Shown here piece after piece: positions 1-9,459 of a DNA stretch of 64,000 bases. The translations under genes were made by a program, and so were the position numbers. Source of the DNA: CAZELM01 sp964512995 (GTDB lineage Bacteria > CSSED10-310); assembly GCA_964512995.1 (NCBI GenBank), contig CAZELM010000015.1, forward strand, positions 1 to 64,000. Reading direction: 5' to 3'. Numbering within the stretch: the first letter of the stretch is position 1; every line of letters starts with the position of its first letter. Under the pieces are notes generated by a model, which was not told the DNA's origin, did no database searches, and saw only the letters and a list, made by a program, of their open reading frames with translations.

Positions 1-13
1 CCTCTATTGCCAA

Positions 14-957
14 TTAATTAGAAAATTTCATCCCAAATAATCTGAGAATCAACAACGTGATCCGTTTCTCTGATTCAAACAATTCCCATACCGGTTTGTC
101 CCGGCCTTGTATCCGATGATTCCCATAATTTATACATTGTTCCTTCAGCATATGATTCAGTTCTTCCAGACTCGATGCTTCCGGAATTGGCACCATGAAG
201 TTACGTCGAGAAAAACCAACCAGGCCTTCGACTCCTCCTTTTTCATGTCCACTGGCTGGATTACAAAAACGAGATTCAAAATTGTAATAGGACCGGAATC
301 GAAGAAAATGCGCCTGCTCCACCCGCTTCCTTCCGCGCAACACACTCTTCACTACCGTCGTCAAATTATCATATATATACGTCCTGAATATCCCTCCAAA
401 AAATTCAAATCCCCGCATATGCGTTCTAGTAATACCTGCTGCCGCTCACAGGCATAACACTGCATAAAGGGCTTCCCTGAATATTTAGATCGCATACAAA
501 ATATATGCACCCGTGTCCGTTTCCCTCCGATTATCGCTATACCATTACCCCAATCCACTTTGGCTTCCTTACCATTTTCCGGTATTAGGGGTATATACGC
601 TTGTGCTCGACTTACTCCTAATTCCCGCTTCGCTTCTCTCACATATTTCCGAACATTCGATTCGCTTCCTCTATACCCATGCTCATTCACCAGCCGTTGA
701 TAGATACGCCGTGCTGTGTGACGCTGTTTGACCGGACTCTCCTTATCCGATTTCAACCATTCTTCAATTTGACTTTGATAATCACCCAATACTGGTCTCG
801 ATCCCTTGGATCGCTCCGAATATCCCTGATATTCTGTTCTCAATGCCTTACGGATTGTATTCCGGGAATGTCCCGTTTCCCGCATCAACTCCTTGATGCT
901 TTTACCGTATACCCGATGACCGATCCGTATATATTCATATTGTTCCATTTTTAGCAT
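14..957 (-). pseudogene. Broken IS21-family transposase (IstA-like)
   Basis: IstA is the DDE transposase of IS21 elements. Reading from 957 downwards, the first part (957-361) has an N-terminal helix-turn-helix (GKSIKELMRETGHSRNTIRK) and the start of the catalytic core with the first Asp in VDWG. The frame is then lost near 417-425. The core continues in a second frame down to about 75 with the second Asp (YDNLTTVV) and the Glu (HEKGGVEG). Comparing the two frames at the junction (QQVLLE, then HMRGFEFF) suggests a one-base deletion. The C-terminal part (about residues 270 onwards of a usual 400-500) is diverged or missing, and no istB is visible. Seen: frameshift and truncation. Known: family fold. 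Inference: an inactive remnant, possibly continuing left of the window. Confidence 0.85.
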
Positions 958-1424
958 CCTCCATTACCTCCGGCTTCATATTCTGCCGGTTTACTCTGGA
1001 GGGGTCAGTTTTACTTTATTAAAATCAACTCAGACTGACACTCCCAAGCATGGTCGGTTTCTTTGTATCCTTTTACTGCTCGCGATGCCCCGGATTGCTG
1101 CTCGCAACACAGGATTCTCTGCTCGCGCTTCACAGGAATTAAAAGTGCTCGCGGCAGGAATATGCAAGTTTTTCGATACCCAAGGAAATGATTAAATTCT
1201 AACAATCACAGAATGAATCTACTCAGGACAATGACATTCCCAATACTTCGGCCAGGTGGTAGAAAAGATACAAAATAAAACTTGTAACCTATTGAATTTA
1301 ATAGATTATTTGACTTTATCGTGACACAAAAATCTTTTACATAAAAAGAGTTTTAAAAAGTGTTCAAGCCATTGATTCGTTTTCGTTTAATAAAAACTTA
1401 TGAACTGAATGCTTTTTTCAATAA
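958..1424. other. Gene-free stretch holding the presumed left end of the IS element
   Basis: No convincing gene. Next to the transposase start, 991-1014 contains GGAGGGGTCAGTTTTACTTT, which looks like the GGGGTCAGTTTTA-type terminal sequence of IS21 relatives. Four copies of TGCTCGC lie at 1077-1083, 1099-1105, 1120-1126 and 1146-1152 (steps of 22, 21 and 26 bp). IS21 ends often carry several transposase-binding repeats, so these may belong to the element. The outer boundary is not clear and I see no obvious target-site duplication. The remainder (1200-1424) is AT-rich with no recognisable signal. Confidence 0.4.
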
Positions 1425-2249
1425 TCAATCATCAAAATTGATGGATTTAAATTTATCGAGAGCTCCTTGTTTGTCTCTGATAATTTGGCCGTCTATGTTT
1501 TTTTCAAATGAGAGCATGTTGTTCTGGAATCGTCGAGCTCCCAATAAATAGGATGTATTGTCTAACGTAACAGCCTTTCCCCACCGTTCAGAAAACTCAA
1601 TTGATTCGATTTCATCTGGGCGATATTTGTTTCTGGTTTTCCGATTATTTTCTGAAACAACTATGATCAGATGGTTACCATCCCAGGTTTCAACATGGCA
1701 TTTTCTCATCGCTGCACCTGTTTTTGTTTTCAAACGATCATTAAGTTCAACTTCCTCAATATCCTTGCTCACTTTCTGTAACTTTTGTTTGTTACCAGGA
1801 GCTTCTTTTTTTTGGGGTTGATCGCTACCATAAAACATTCTGATCCAGTTCAGTCTGCAGCGATGATCCCGCTTTCCCGAGAAAATCAATTCAATCGTTT
1901 TGACATTATTCTGTACTCTCCATGATTCTTTCGATTTTGAACTAACATCTCGTGAGCCCAATCGATGATCTCCAGGATTAACCACCAGTTCTCCACTTAC
2001 CTCGCTTCTGTTATCTTCCCATTTAACTTGAACGGTATCAATGTAGTGATCATCACATGGAGCAGGCATTACAAGTGAACTCCCTTCAGAGAATTCTTTG
2101 TTTAAAATACATTCGTGATAGCTGTTACCATCTTCCATACGATGAAAAGTCCAGTTATACCCACCTACTTCGCGGTCATTTTCGCATGTCAGTGTGATTG
2201 ATGGGAAACAGAATAGTGTAATGATAAAAATGATCGTTTTGGTTTTCAT
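1425..2249 (-). CDS. Secreted protein of unknown function
   Basis: A 274-residue protein that I do not recognise. It starts with Lys residues and a hydrophobic stretch (about residues 5-20, IIFIITLFCFPSITLT), a good signal peptide, so it is probably periplasmic or exported. Several cysteines (about residues 22, 47, 65 and 133) could form disulfides. The middle is charged (KKEAPGNKQKLQKVSKDIEEVE) and may link two domains. The C-terminal part (about 190-270) is predicted beta-rich. The ATG is preceded by GAGGT at good spacing. It stands alone between the IS remnant and tldE, so context gives no function. Confidence 0.6.
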   Translation of the reverse strand: MKTKTIIFIITLFCFPSITLTCENDREVGGYNWTFHRMEDGNSYHECILNKEFSEGSSLVMPAPCDDHYIDTVQVKWEDNRSEVSGELVVNPGDHRLGSRDVSSKSKESWRVQNNVKTIELIFSGKRDHRCRLNWIRMFYGSDQPQKKEAPGNKQKLQKVSKDIEEVELNDRLKTKTGAAMRKCHVETWDGNHLIIVVSENNRKTRNKYRPDEIESIEFSERWGKAVTLDNTSYLLGARRFQNNMLSFEKNIDGQIIRDKQGALDKFKSINFDD

Positions 2250-2497
2250 AATCTACCTCATTTTTTTGAAAAAGTTAAATATTAGATCTTGAGAAAGTAT
2301 GAGAAAACATAACATTTTCCTGGGCACTATTTCATTAATCTGATCATCGGACTCAAATTCATGAGCATTTTCCATTAATATAGTTTGTAAAGAAAATCCT
2401 TCAATCTAATCCCATTCGATTTTTACATCGAGATTCGCGGAGTGTTATTTAAAATCAAAAGAGCTGTGTCCACTGTGATAAAAAGATGACCTTAGCG

Positions 2498-3892
2498 CTA
2501 CACAGCATCTGTTTCTGCAGTAAATGTCATATCTCTGATAACCATCGGAGGGATAATTACGTTGCTTAACCAGCCCTGCTTTTTTTCGGGTAAACCGATT
2601 GCTTCTATTTGATTCAATGATATGAGAGGGCTTTCGTTGAACCTCAAATTTCTTATTGATTTCACAACCTTTCCATCCTGGACTAGAAAATTTCCATCCC
2701 TTGTCAAGCCTGTTATCAGAAGCTGGGAGTGATCAACAAACCGAATGTACCAGAGACTATTTATAAGCAAGGCATGTTCAGTTCTGCTTATTAAATCTTC
2801 CAATGTCATTTGAGTACCTTCAAATTCAATAAGACTTGGGAATGCGACAGGTTCTTCATTCTTTTTTCGCGCCCAATAGAGAGAAGAAAACAGATGCTTG
2901 ATCTTTCCCTTTTCAACTATAGGAAATTCCTGCATGGGAAGGCCCATTGAAAACAAGTTATCAGTCATGCTCTGACCTGAAACTCCTTCCATGCTAATTG
3001 TCGAACCAAAATGAATAGTCGGGTGACCGGGATAGTTGATACGGCTTCGTAAACTGATTTGAGGGCTGAAAACCTGACAATTTAATGGATTACTCGTTTT
3101 GAAGTAGTGGTTGAGCGGACTGCGGTTTTCTTCGACTTTTTTGGAATCCAAGGTCAGGAAGAGGAACATTAGATATTGCATGGCTGCTGTTGATGTCAAG
3201 ATCACAGTGTAGTCGCCAGGTTTTATTGGTTGAGGATTTTGAGATCGCTCAGCCCAAGTAACCGATTGATTGACAACACCATCAAAATCAATGTTCTTGA
3301 ATTGATGACTGTTGGCGAGTTGTCTTGAACTTCCGGATGCATTCTGTGTTCTTACCGTGATTGTAAATGTAACAGAAGTCTGTGGGTAATACGCAAATGT
3401 ACCTTCAGAATTTCCAATGGCTGATACAATCTGATCTGATGTTAGTGTGCCAAATGAAAGGAGATTTTGATTTTTTATGGTATTACAGATGTCTCGAACA
3501 CAAACTGCCTTTTCATGATATGTCATCGAGGCAGTTTCGAGATCAAAACCATCCGGTCGGTATATCTCACCTGCTTTGACAGGAGCTGAATGTTCTGGAT
3601 TTTCGGGGTGGAGTCTGGCTAAATCTACAGCCATTTCTGCAAATCGATTGATTTCATTATTATCTGAATAATCCATGGACACGACAGCTTCTCTTTTCCC
3701 TACTGAAACAGCCAATGAAATGGTTATGCTTTTCTGTTCCAGGTTTTGGATGATTTGGTTATGTGCGAATCGGGTCAATCCATAAGTTCCTCCATAAGTA
3801 AGAACTGCCGCCTCGTCTGCACCCGCATTACGAGCTGCATGAATGATCCTGTCTATCAACGACTTGACAAAATCCGCGCTGGGTATGGTCAT
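2498..3892 (-). CDS. pmbA: TldE/PmbA family subunit of the TldD-TldE protease
   Basis: 464 residues, the usual length for PmbA/TldE, the non-catalytic partner of TldD in a heterodimeric cytoplasmic peptidase that trims modified peptides and unfolded protein segments. Family features include an N-terminal segment with GADEAAVL (about residue 20), self-strand segments in the middle, and the C-terminal region leading to the MVIRDMTF end. No HExxxH motif is present, as expected for TldE. The start is the ATG at 3892, overlapping the tldD stop as ATGA. A longer reading frame exists upstream but only overlaps tldD. It is co-transcribed with tldD. Confidence 0.9.
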   Translation of the reverse strand: MTIPSADFVKSLIDRIIHAARNAGADEAAVLTYGGTYGLTRFAHNQIIQNLEQKSITISLAVSVGKREAVVSMDYSDNNEINRFAEMAVDLARLHPENPEHSAPVKAGEIYRPDGFDLETASMTYHEKAVCVRDICNTIKNQNLLSFGTLTSDQIVSAIGNSEGTFAYYPQTSVTFTITVRTQNASGSSRQLANSHQFKNIDFDGVVNQSVTWAERSQNPQPIKPGDYTVILTSTAAMQYLMFLFLTLDSKKVEENRSPLNHYFKTSNPLNCQVFSPQISLRSRINYPGHPTIHFGSTISMEGVSGQSMTDNLFSMGLPMQEFPIVEKGKIKHLFSSLYWARKKNEEPVAFPSLIEFEGTQMTLEDLISRTEHALLINSLWYIRFVDHSQLLITGLTRDGNFLVQDGKVVKSIRNLRFNESPLISLNQIEAIGLPEKKQGWLSNVIIPPMVIRDMTFTAETDAV

Positions 3893-5331
3893 ATTTTTGC
3901 CTTTCCGATGGAAACATTTCTGAGTCTTAATGGAGGGCTTGCATGGGTGAGTTGTGCTCGTTGCATCGGCTGGCCTTTGCCACAATTTACTACGCCATAT
4001 GGCTGCCATTCAGATTCATCACAAATTGCATCAACCGAATTCCAGAATTGAGGATTACTGGATTGATAAGTAAAATTCCTGAGAAGTTCAGATTTCTTTC
4101 CATTTCGTAATCGCCAGGCACAGTCACCGCCAAATTGAAAATGGATTCGTTGATGGTCAATTGAAAAACTACCCATACCATCCACTAATATTCCATTAGG
4201 AGTATCATCGATCAACTGGTTCAAAGACAATTTTGTGTGGATTGAAGGTTCGATGGAAAGATTCGGCATTCGCAAAATTGGAATACTTCGCCAACTGTCA
4301 GCAAAACTGCATCCTCTACTTTGCTGTTCATTTATAAAATGAGCGGTGCATCTCGTTGTGGAATATCCAGACAGAATTCCGTTTTTTATTATATACCAAC
4401 GACCCGTTTGGACTCCTTCATCATCTACTGGAACGGTAGCTCTGCCATGTAACATATCCCGGTCAGCGATGACATTTATTATTGGGGAAGCATATTGAAG
4501 AGAGTTCATCTTTTCGATTGTGGCGAAGCTGGTTCCTGCCATATCCGCTTCCCACCCCATCACTCGATCCAATTCAGTTGCATGACCGATTGTTTCATGG
4601 ATGGTCAAAGCAGTATGAGACGGTAATAAGATCAGGTCAGCGGTTTCACAGGGACATTGGGGAGCATGTAATTTCTGAACTGCCTCTTCTGCTACTCGAG
4701 GTGCTTCTCTAAGAAAGGGCGTTGATAGAATATGTTCGTATCCAATATTCAAAGGGAGCGCTTCAAAATATCGGGTCTCAAATCCTTCCCTTCCAGTTGC
4801 CATTGCATTGCATCTGGCATCAACTCTCATTAAAAATTGGTCGGTCGATGTTCCTTGGGTATTTTGAAAGAACTTATGCTCCTTGGCGAAATTCATATAA
4901 AAAGCTGTTTGTTTTATCTCAGGATTTTTCAACATCTCCCGATTTACCTGAAGCTGGAATTCTACTTTATCAGAAATAGCAACAGAAAATGGATCTATTT
5001 GGTATGGTGTTCTCCAAATGATGGAGTGAGATGGTTCATGAGCGAATTTCTGTTGGCTCTGGGAAAGAGCACTCGCTTTGGCGATTTCTATGGCACGATG
5101 GACAACACAATCGATCTCCTCCCTGGAAAGTCCTGTACTGGATGCAAAACCCCAACCTCCATTGAAAAACGCACGAACACCGACTCCTTCAGAAGAATTA
5201 TTGGCTATCCCTGTAACAATTACATTGCGAGTCGTAATCGATTGTGATTTATAGAAGCCGATTCGGATTTCGCCATAATCGGCACCTTTATGGTGTAGAA
5301 TCTCGATTGCCCTGTCTAAAAGTTCCTTCAC
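3889..5331 (-). CDS. tldD: TldD family zinc metallopeptidase subunit
   Basis: 480 residues. The zinc motif HETIGHATE (HExxxH, about residue 245) and the downstream conserved stretch VDDEGVQTGRWYIIKNG mark the catalytic subunit of TldD/TldE. The complex degrades small or unfolded peptides and matures some ribosomal peptides. I chose the GTG at 5331 because GGGAG sits seven bases upstream and it gives the usual family N-terminus (KELLDRAIEILHHKGAD); the ATG at 5364 has no ribosome binding site. It is translationally coupled to tldE by the ATGA overlap. It is divergent from the sirtuin gene at 5476, with about 145 bp for both promoters. Confidence 0.92.
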   Translation of the reverse strand: MKELLDRAIEILHHKGADYGEIRIGFYKSQSITTRNVIVTGIANNSSEGVGVRAFFNGGWGFASSTGLSREEIDCVVHRAIEIAKASALSQSQQKFAHEPSHSIIWRTPYQIDPFSVAISDKVEFQLQVNREMLKNPEIKQTAFYMNFAKEHKFFQNTQGTSTDQFLMRVDARCNAMATGREGFETRYFEALPLNIGYEHILSTPFLREAPRVAEEAVQKLHAPQCPCETADLILLPSHTALTIHETIGHATELDRVMGWEADMAGTSFATIEKMNSLQYASPIINVIADRDMLHGRATVPVDDEGVQTGRWYIIKNGILSGYSTTRCTAHFINEQQSRGCSFADSWRSIPILRMPNLSIEPSIHTKLSLNQLIDDTPNGILVDGMGSFSIDHQRIHFQFGGDCAWRLRNGKKSELLRNFTYQSSNPQFWNSVDAICDESEWQPYGVVNCGKGQPMQRAQLTHASPPLRLRNVSIGKAKI

Positions 5332-5475
5332 AGTGTATCTCCCTTCCTTTTCTATGGATAGCATATATCAATTCTGGAGCTGTTCTGCCAGAATTTTTTC
5401 ATCCCGGAAATGACATCATTTTCGTTTGAAGTCATCCGTGGTATTAATGTCTGTTGTTCAAGGAGGGTTCTGCAG

Positions 5476-6258
5476 ATGATTCGTGCATCTTTTCTGTATG
5501 CCGTTGAGTTATTGTTGAGCAGTCATTTTACCGTGGCGATTACTGGTGCTGGGATTTCTACGGAGAGTGGGATTCCTTCCTTCCGTGGTGCTGATGGATT
5601 GTGGAAGAGATATCATCCTGAAGAATATGCTACGATAGATGCTTTAAAACGAAATCCAGAAAAATGTTGGCAACTATTTCTGGATCTGTATCAAGCAGTT
5701 CATCGTGCTCGACCCAATGAGACCCATCGAAATTTAGCTTTGCTTGAAAAAAATGGTTATATCCATTCTCTGCTCACTCAGAATATTGATGGGCTGCACC
5801 AGGCTTCCGGACAGCAAGTGGTCATTGAACTTCATGGTAACTTACGAGCGTTACGATGCATGGAATGTACCCGGATTATCTCTTCAATGGGGTTTCAGAT
5901 TGACACCGCCGATCTCCCCCCTCGTTGTGTATGTGGCGGCAATCTTCGACCCGATATCGTGCTCTTCGGAGAATCAATCCCCTCTGAAAAATACCTTGCA
6001 AGCCTCCAATCGTTACAGAAATGTTCGTTGTTATTGTTGATTGGAACATCCGGTCTCGTCCATCCTGTTGCATCGATGCCGGAACTTGCTATAAACAGAG
6101 GCATTCCCGTTATTGAAATAAACTCCGAAAAAACAGTTTTGACCGATATGTATCAGACACTATTGTTAAGAGATAGGGCCAGTGTTGTATTGACCTCTAT
6201 CATTCATTCCATCAGATCCATTGATCCTGGTTTTGAGGATGCGGAAGTTAACTATTAA
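5476..6258 (+). CDS. NAD-dependent protein deacylase, sirtuin family
   Basis: 260 residues, typical for a bacterial CobB-type sirtuin. It removes acyl groups from protein lysines using NAD, giving nicotinamide and O-acyl-ADP-ribose, in the cytoplasm. Visible motifs are GAGIS (24-28) and IPSFRG for NAD binding, TQNIDGLH (101-108), catalytic His120 in ELHG, and four zinc cysteines (C128, C131, C151, C153). The second pair is CxC rather than the common CxxC. The start is set by AGGAGG eight bases before the ATG at 5476. An upstream in-frame ATG at 5410 lacks a site. The 3' end overlaps the convergent uppP by 11 bp. Confidence 0.94.
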   Translation: MIRASFLYAVELLLSSHFTVAITGAGISTESGIPSFRGADGLWKRYHPEEYATIDALKRNPEKCWQLFLDLYQAVHRARPNETHRNLALLEKNGYIHSLLTQNIDGLHQASGQQVVIELHGNLRALRCMECTRIISSMGFQIDTADLPPRCVCGGNLRPDIVLFGESIPSEKYLASLQSLQKCSLLLLIGTSGLVHPVASMPELAINRGIPVIEINSEKTVLTDMYQTLLLRDRASVVLTSIIHSIRSIDPGFEDAEVNY

Positions 6259-7060
6259 GGAAGAACGTGCAAACGCCCGCCCCAAGACAATATATGCTGA
6301 ATGGGATGAATGAATGGTTTCTGAGGTATTTCAAAAGGACAGCGATGACAAGATAACCTGTTATAAATGCTGCTATAAATCCTGCAGAGAGTGCCAACAA
6401 GTTCGTATAATTGTCCTGGAGATTATTTATGAGTTTTGGAAGTTCCAGAATTACAGCTCCGAGTACCGCAGGCACCATTAGAAAAAAAGAAAATTTAGCA
6501 GCATCTTGGCGGGACCAACCAACGGATAATCCTGCTGCCATTGTGCTCCCGGAACGGGATATGCCTGGAAGTAATGCTATTGCCTGGCATAGCCCAATAT
6601 AGAGATAAATTGACCACTTTGGATCATGGAATGGATCCAGTTTTTTTTTGAATCGTCGAGAGCTCATTTCGCCAAGAAGGAGTATGGCTGCAGTAAAGCA
6701 TAGGAAAACCGAGGTCATTCTTGGATTTTGGAACAGTTGCTCGATATGATCTTTAAAAAAAATCCCAATGACTGCACTTGGAAATGTACCAATCAACACG
6801 GCGAGAACAATGATTTTGGATTGGTTTAGTGTCCATGATGGAAATTCTATTATGGTTTCTTTGAGAATAGCTGCAAATTCTTTCCAGAAAAAAATCAATA
6901 CAGCGAGGAGTGTTCCACTGTGCAGGATGATATCGAATGCCAATCCGGGTTCTTGGAATGTTTTGATAAAAGACTGTACGATTACAAGGTGCCCGGAACT
7001 CGAAATCGGAAGAAATTCCGTCAGTCCCTGAAGTATTCCCAGCAAAACAGATGTTAACAT
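6248..7060 (-). CDS. uppP: Undecaprenyl-diphosphatase
   Basis: 270 residues, an integral membrane phosphatase that recycles undecaprenyl diphosphate to the monophosphate carrier for peptidoglycan and polysaccharide synthesis. Signature motifs are Q11-x3-E15 followed by LPISSSGH (17-24), and PGISRSGST near residues 160-168. About eight hydrophobic segments follow each other. The start is the ATG at 7060, sharing one base with the rsmA stop (TAATG), so it is translationally coupled. It is last in the long minus-strand operon and converges on the sirtuin gene. It supplies lipid carrier for the priming sugar transferase encoded at 35662. Confidence 0.95.
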   Translation of the reverse strand: MLTSVLLGILQGLTEFLPISSSGHLVIVQSFIKTFQEPGLAFDIILHSGTLLAVLIFFWKEFAAILKETIIEFPSWTLNQSKIIVLAVLIGTFPSAVIGIFFKDHIEQLFQNPRMTSVFLCFTAAILLLGEMSSRRFKKKLDPFHDPKWSIYLYIGLCQAIALLPGISRSGSTMAAGLSVGWSRQDAAKFSFFLMVPAVLGAVILELPKLINNLQDNYTNLLALSAGFIAAFITGYLVIAVLLKYLRNHSFIPFSIYCLGAGVCTFFLNS

Positions 7061-7926
7061 TATGCGTTCCTTTTCATGTCGATTCGATAGTGAGACATCA
7101 CCCAATAGATTTCTTCAATTTGTTGTTCACTGAGCAGATCACTGCGGGATGTAGCTAATACACCAAGTTTACGAGAGACTTCTGACAAGAATTGTGATGG
7201 GATCATTTGTTTTAAATTATTCAAAACTGTTTTTCGACGATATGAAAATAACAATTCAACAATCCATCTCATTGAATCCCAGTTCAGTAAACATGGATTA
7301 TTGCGAGGTTCCAGAACGATAATCGTTGATTTAACCTGGGGAGATGGCCAAAAGCAATCTGTATTCACGTAAGCAATTAACTTTACTAAGTATCGAGACT
7401 GAATCAGAACAGACAATGGACCCCGATTTGGATCACCAGGAGAAGCCATGAGTTTTTCAGCGAATTCTTGTTGGAGAAGAAAAGTTGATTGGCAAAATAG
7501 GGGAAATTTTTTCGCCATTAAAGTCAATATCGGGGAAGAGATGGAGTATGGTAGGTTCGAGATAATTTTAAGCGATGCATTGTGCAATAAATGTTCTTCG
7601 TTCAGTTGCTGCATCCATTCGATACCATCTCCGGAGATTAATTGCACGTGAGGATTCTTGGCGAATCGAGATTGAAGGATATTGAAAAGTGATGGGTCGA
7701 TCTCAATGAGGTAGGTATGTGCGACTTTGTTTATGATGAGCCAACTCAGAATGCCAGTACCAGCTCCAATCTCCAGAACTGTGTCGTTGTCATTGATATT
7801 GGCGGCTTCGATTATTTGTTGGCGGACTTTGGAACAAATCAAAAAATTCTGCCCGCGGAGACGATTTGGGTGGATTTGAGAGCTAGTGAGATCAGCTCGA
7901 AGCAATTGAATTGGATCTTTCCTCAT
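7060..7926 (-). CDS. rsmA: 16S rRNA dimethyladenosine transferase
   Basis: 288 residues. RsmA/KsgA dimethylates two adjacent adenosines near the 3' end of 16S rRNA during small-subunit maturation. The N-terminal RGQNFL, the SAM-binding EIGAGTG (about residue 54), and the catalytic NLPYSISSP (about residue 124) are all present. The C-terminal part carries FSYRRKTVLNNLK, typical of the family. It lies five bases downstream of the YbhN-like gene and overlaps uppP, so it sits inside the operon. Confidence 0.95.
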   Translation of the reverse strand: MRKDPIQLLRADLTSSQIHPNRLRGQNFLICSKVRQQIIEAANINDNDTVLEIGAGTGILSWLIINKVAHTYLIEIDPSLFNILQSRFAKNPHVQLISGDGIEWMQQLNEEHLLHNASLKIISNLPYSISSPILTLMAKKFPLFCQSTFLLQQEFAEKLMASPGDPNRGPLSVLIQSRYLVKLIAYVNTDCFWPSPQVKSTIIVLEPRNNPCLLNWDSMRWIVELLFSYRRKTVLNNLKQMIPSQFLSEVSRKLGVLATSRSDLLSEQQIEEIYWVMSHYRIDMKRNA

Positions 7927-7931
7927 CTGTT

Positions 7932-9221
7932 TTATTCAGATTTTCCAAAAGAGGGTATCGAATTTTTCAGTTCCTTAAAGGAAATGTTTTCCAACGCGAG
8001 ATAAAACAGTCCCAGTAAAACGACTGGTATGTAGGCCATCGCGTGAGCTAAAAGTACATATGCTTCTATACTGCCTTTCAGCCCCATGATGATCAAGATT
8101 TGTTTTCCAACGAAATGAAATGTTCCGATAAAGCCAGGTGCTGACGGAATGGAAACAGCGAATGCAAGCCCGACAATAAGAAACATGGATATCAGGACAG
8201 TGGCTTGTATGTTGACTGCCTGGAACATGAAGTAGTATGCGTAAGCCAGATCAATCCATATAACCATTGACAACAGATAGGCTGCAAGCATGGAATAGAA
8301 GCTCGAAAAAATACTTAACCCTTGAATGAATGAATGGATCAGGTGGATGATTGGTTCTGTAAAACGTTTTGGAAAAGGTGTCATCAGCGTCCTTAAAAAT
8401 CGCAAGGAGGGATCTGTCCAGCAGTTCAGGCAGAAGAGAAAGAAGAGTGCGATTATGCTGATTCCCGCCAGCAGCCAGGCTCCATCTACCAGCCAATCCG
8501 GTAGCACAACATTTGTCTGATTTGATTTCAAGGAGAAATAAAAAATAAACGCAATAAAAAGGATAAGGATAGATAAAATATCAAAAACACGCTCCATAAC
8601 GATGGTACCGAAGGATTCGCTGATTGTGCGATTCTCTTTTTTACCCAAAATCCACGCCCGAATAATCTCTCCCATTCGAAACGGCAACACATTATTAGCC
8701 ATGTAACCAATACAGACAGAGATCCACAGTGACTTAAACTTTATCGCCTGATGATTCGGGAAAAATAGTTTCCAGCGATATGCTCGAATCATCAAAGCGA
8801 TCAATGTGCATCCTAATGATGGTACAATCCACCAATAGTTTGCCTGTTTCAATGCTCTCTGAAGTCTGGGAAATTTGATGACCGCATTTTCGGAGGGTTT
8901 CAATTCTTTAGGAAGTGCTTCGTCCACTATAAGATATGAATAAAGATCCATTTCCTGATCATCGCTGTGAGATGGTTCATGAATGCCTGTTATCTTTCGG
9001 AAGACTTCAGAAGTCTCGGTCTGGTCTGAGATTTTTATCTGATCGCCGACTTGGAATCCTTCGATGTTTTTGATATAAATAATTTTATCCTGTTGTTGAG
9101 ATTGACCGTGACCTTTCCCAGAATTGCGTTCTATCTTGATTAGGTTGACATCCCGAATAAATAAATAAAATAGAAAGACGCTGACCAGAATACTTATGAT
9201 GATCTTGATTGATTTTCCCAT
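7932..9221 (-). CDS. YbhN/AglD-type flippase-like membrane protein with an inserted domain
   Basis: 429 residues, of the lysylphosphatidylglycerol-synthase transmembrane-region family (UPF0104). Family hallmarks are YRWKLFF (about residue 148), NNVLPFRMGE with IIRAW following (about 174-190), and PSAPGFIGTFH (about 365), within seven to eight membrane segments. Members are suspected lipid-linked carrier translocases, but this one's substrate cannot be read from sequence. Unusual is a soluble insertion of about 80 residues between the first membrane segment and the core (about residues 30-120), which looks beta-rich (GFQVGDQIKISDQTETSE) and probably faces the periplasm. No strong ribosome binding site precedes the ATG. 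Confidence 0.8.
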   Translation of the reverse strand: MGKSIKIIISILVSVFLFYLFIRDVNLIKIERNSGKGHGQSQQQDKIIYIKNIEGFQVGDQIKISDQTETSEVFRKITGIHEPSHSDDQEMDLYSYLIVDEALPKELKPSENAVIKFPRLQRALKQANYWWIVPSLGCTLIALMIRAYRWKLFFPNHQAIKFKSLWISVCIGYMANNVLPFRMGEIIRAWILGKKENRTISESFGTIVMERVFDILSILILFIAFIFYFSLKSNQTNVVLPDWLVDGAWLLAGISIIALFFLFCLNCWTDPSLRFLRTLMTPFPKRFTEPIIHLIHSFIQGLSIFSSFYSMLAAYLLSMVIWIDLAYAYYFMFQAVNIQATVLISMFLIVGLAFAVSIPSAPGFIGTFHFVGKQILIIMGLKGSIEAYVLLAHAMAYIPVVLLGLFYLALENISFKELKNSIPSFGKSE

Positions 9222-9245
9222 GATTGTCCCATTATTTAATGTGGT

Positions 9246-9440
9246 TCATGCTTTTTTCATGCCGGCAATCCAAACTGCATAGAAAAGGACAATCAAAATT
9301 CCCCAGAAGAAAGCCTTACCTTTGATCAGTTTGTTATCTTTAGATATCCCATTGAAAATAAATGCAATAGTGCTCCCAATCCAACCGAAAAAACCCAGTT
9401 CAACCATCAGTGACCAGAATGTGGATATATCCCGTTCCAT
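9246..9440 (-). CDS. Small membrane protein of unknown function
   Basis: 64 residues with two predicted membrane helices (about 12-32 and 44-60) joined by a short lysine-containing loop. The second helix is WGILIVLFYAVWIAGM. The start at 9440 follows AAGGA by about ten bases; an upstream in-frame ATG at 9512 would overlap nadB by 53 bp and is less likely. It sits between nadB and the YbhN-like gene in the operon. No family recognised. Membrane insertion is an inference from hydrophobicity. Confidence 0.6.
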   Translation of the reverse strand: MERDISTFWSLMVELGFFGWIGSTIAFIFNGISKDNKLIKGKAFFWGILIVLFYAVWIAGMKKA

Positions 9441-9459
9441 AGTCTGTGTCCTTCCCTGT

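Noticed and set aside
1283..1289. TGTAACC as another ECF promoter
   Set aside because: It lacks the TTTT extension and the CTAA at the right distance.
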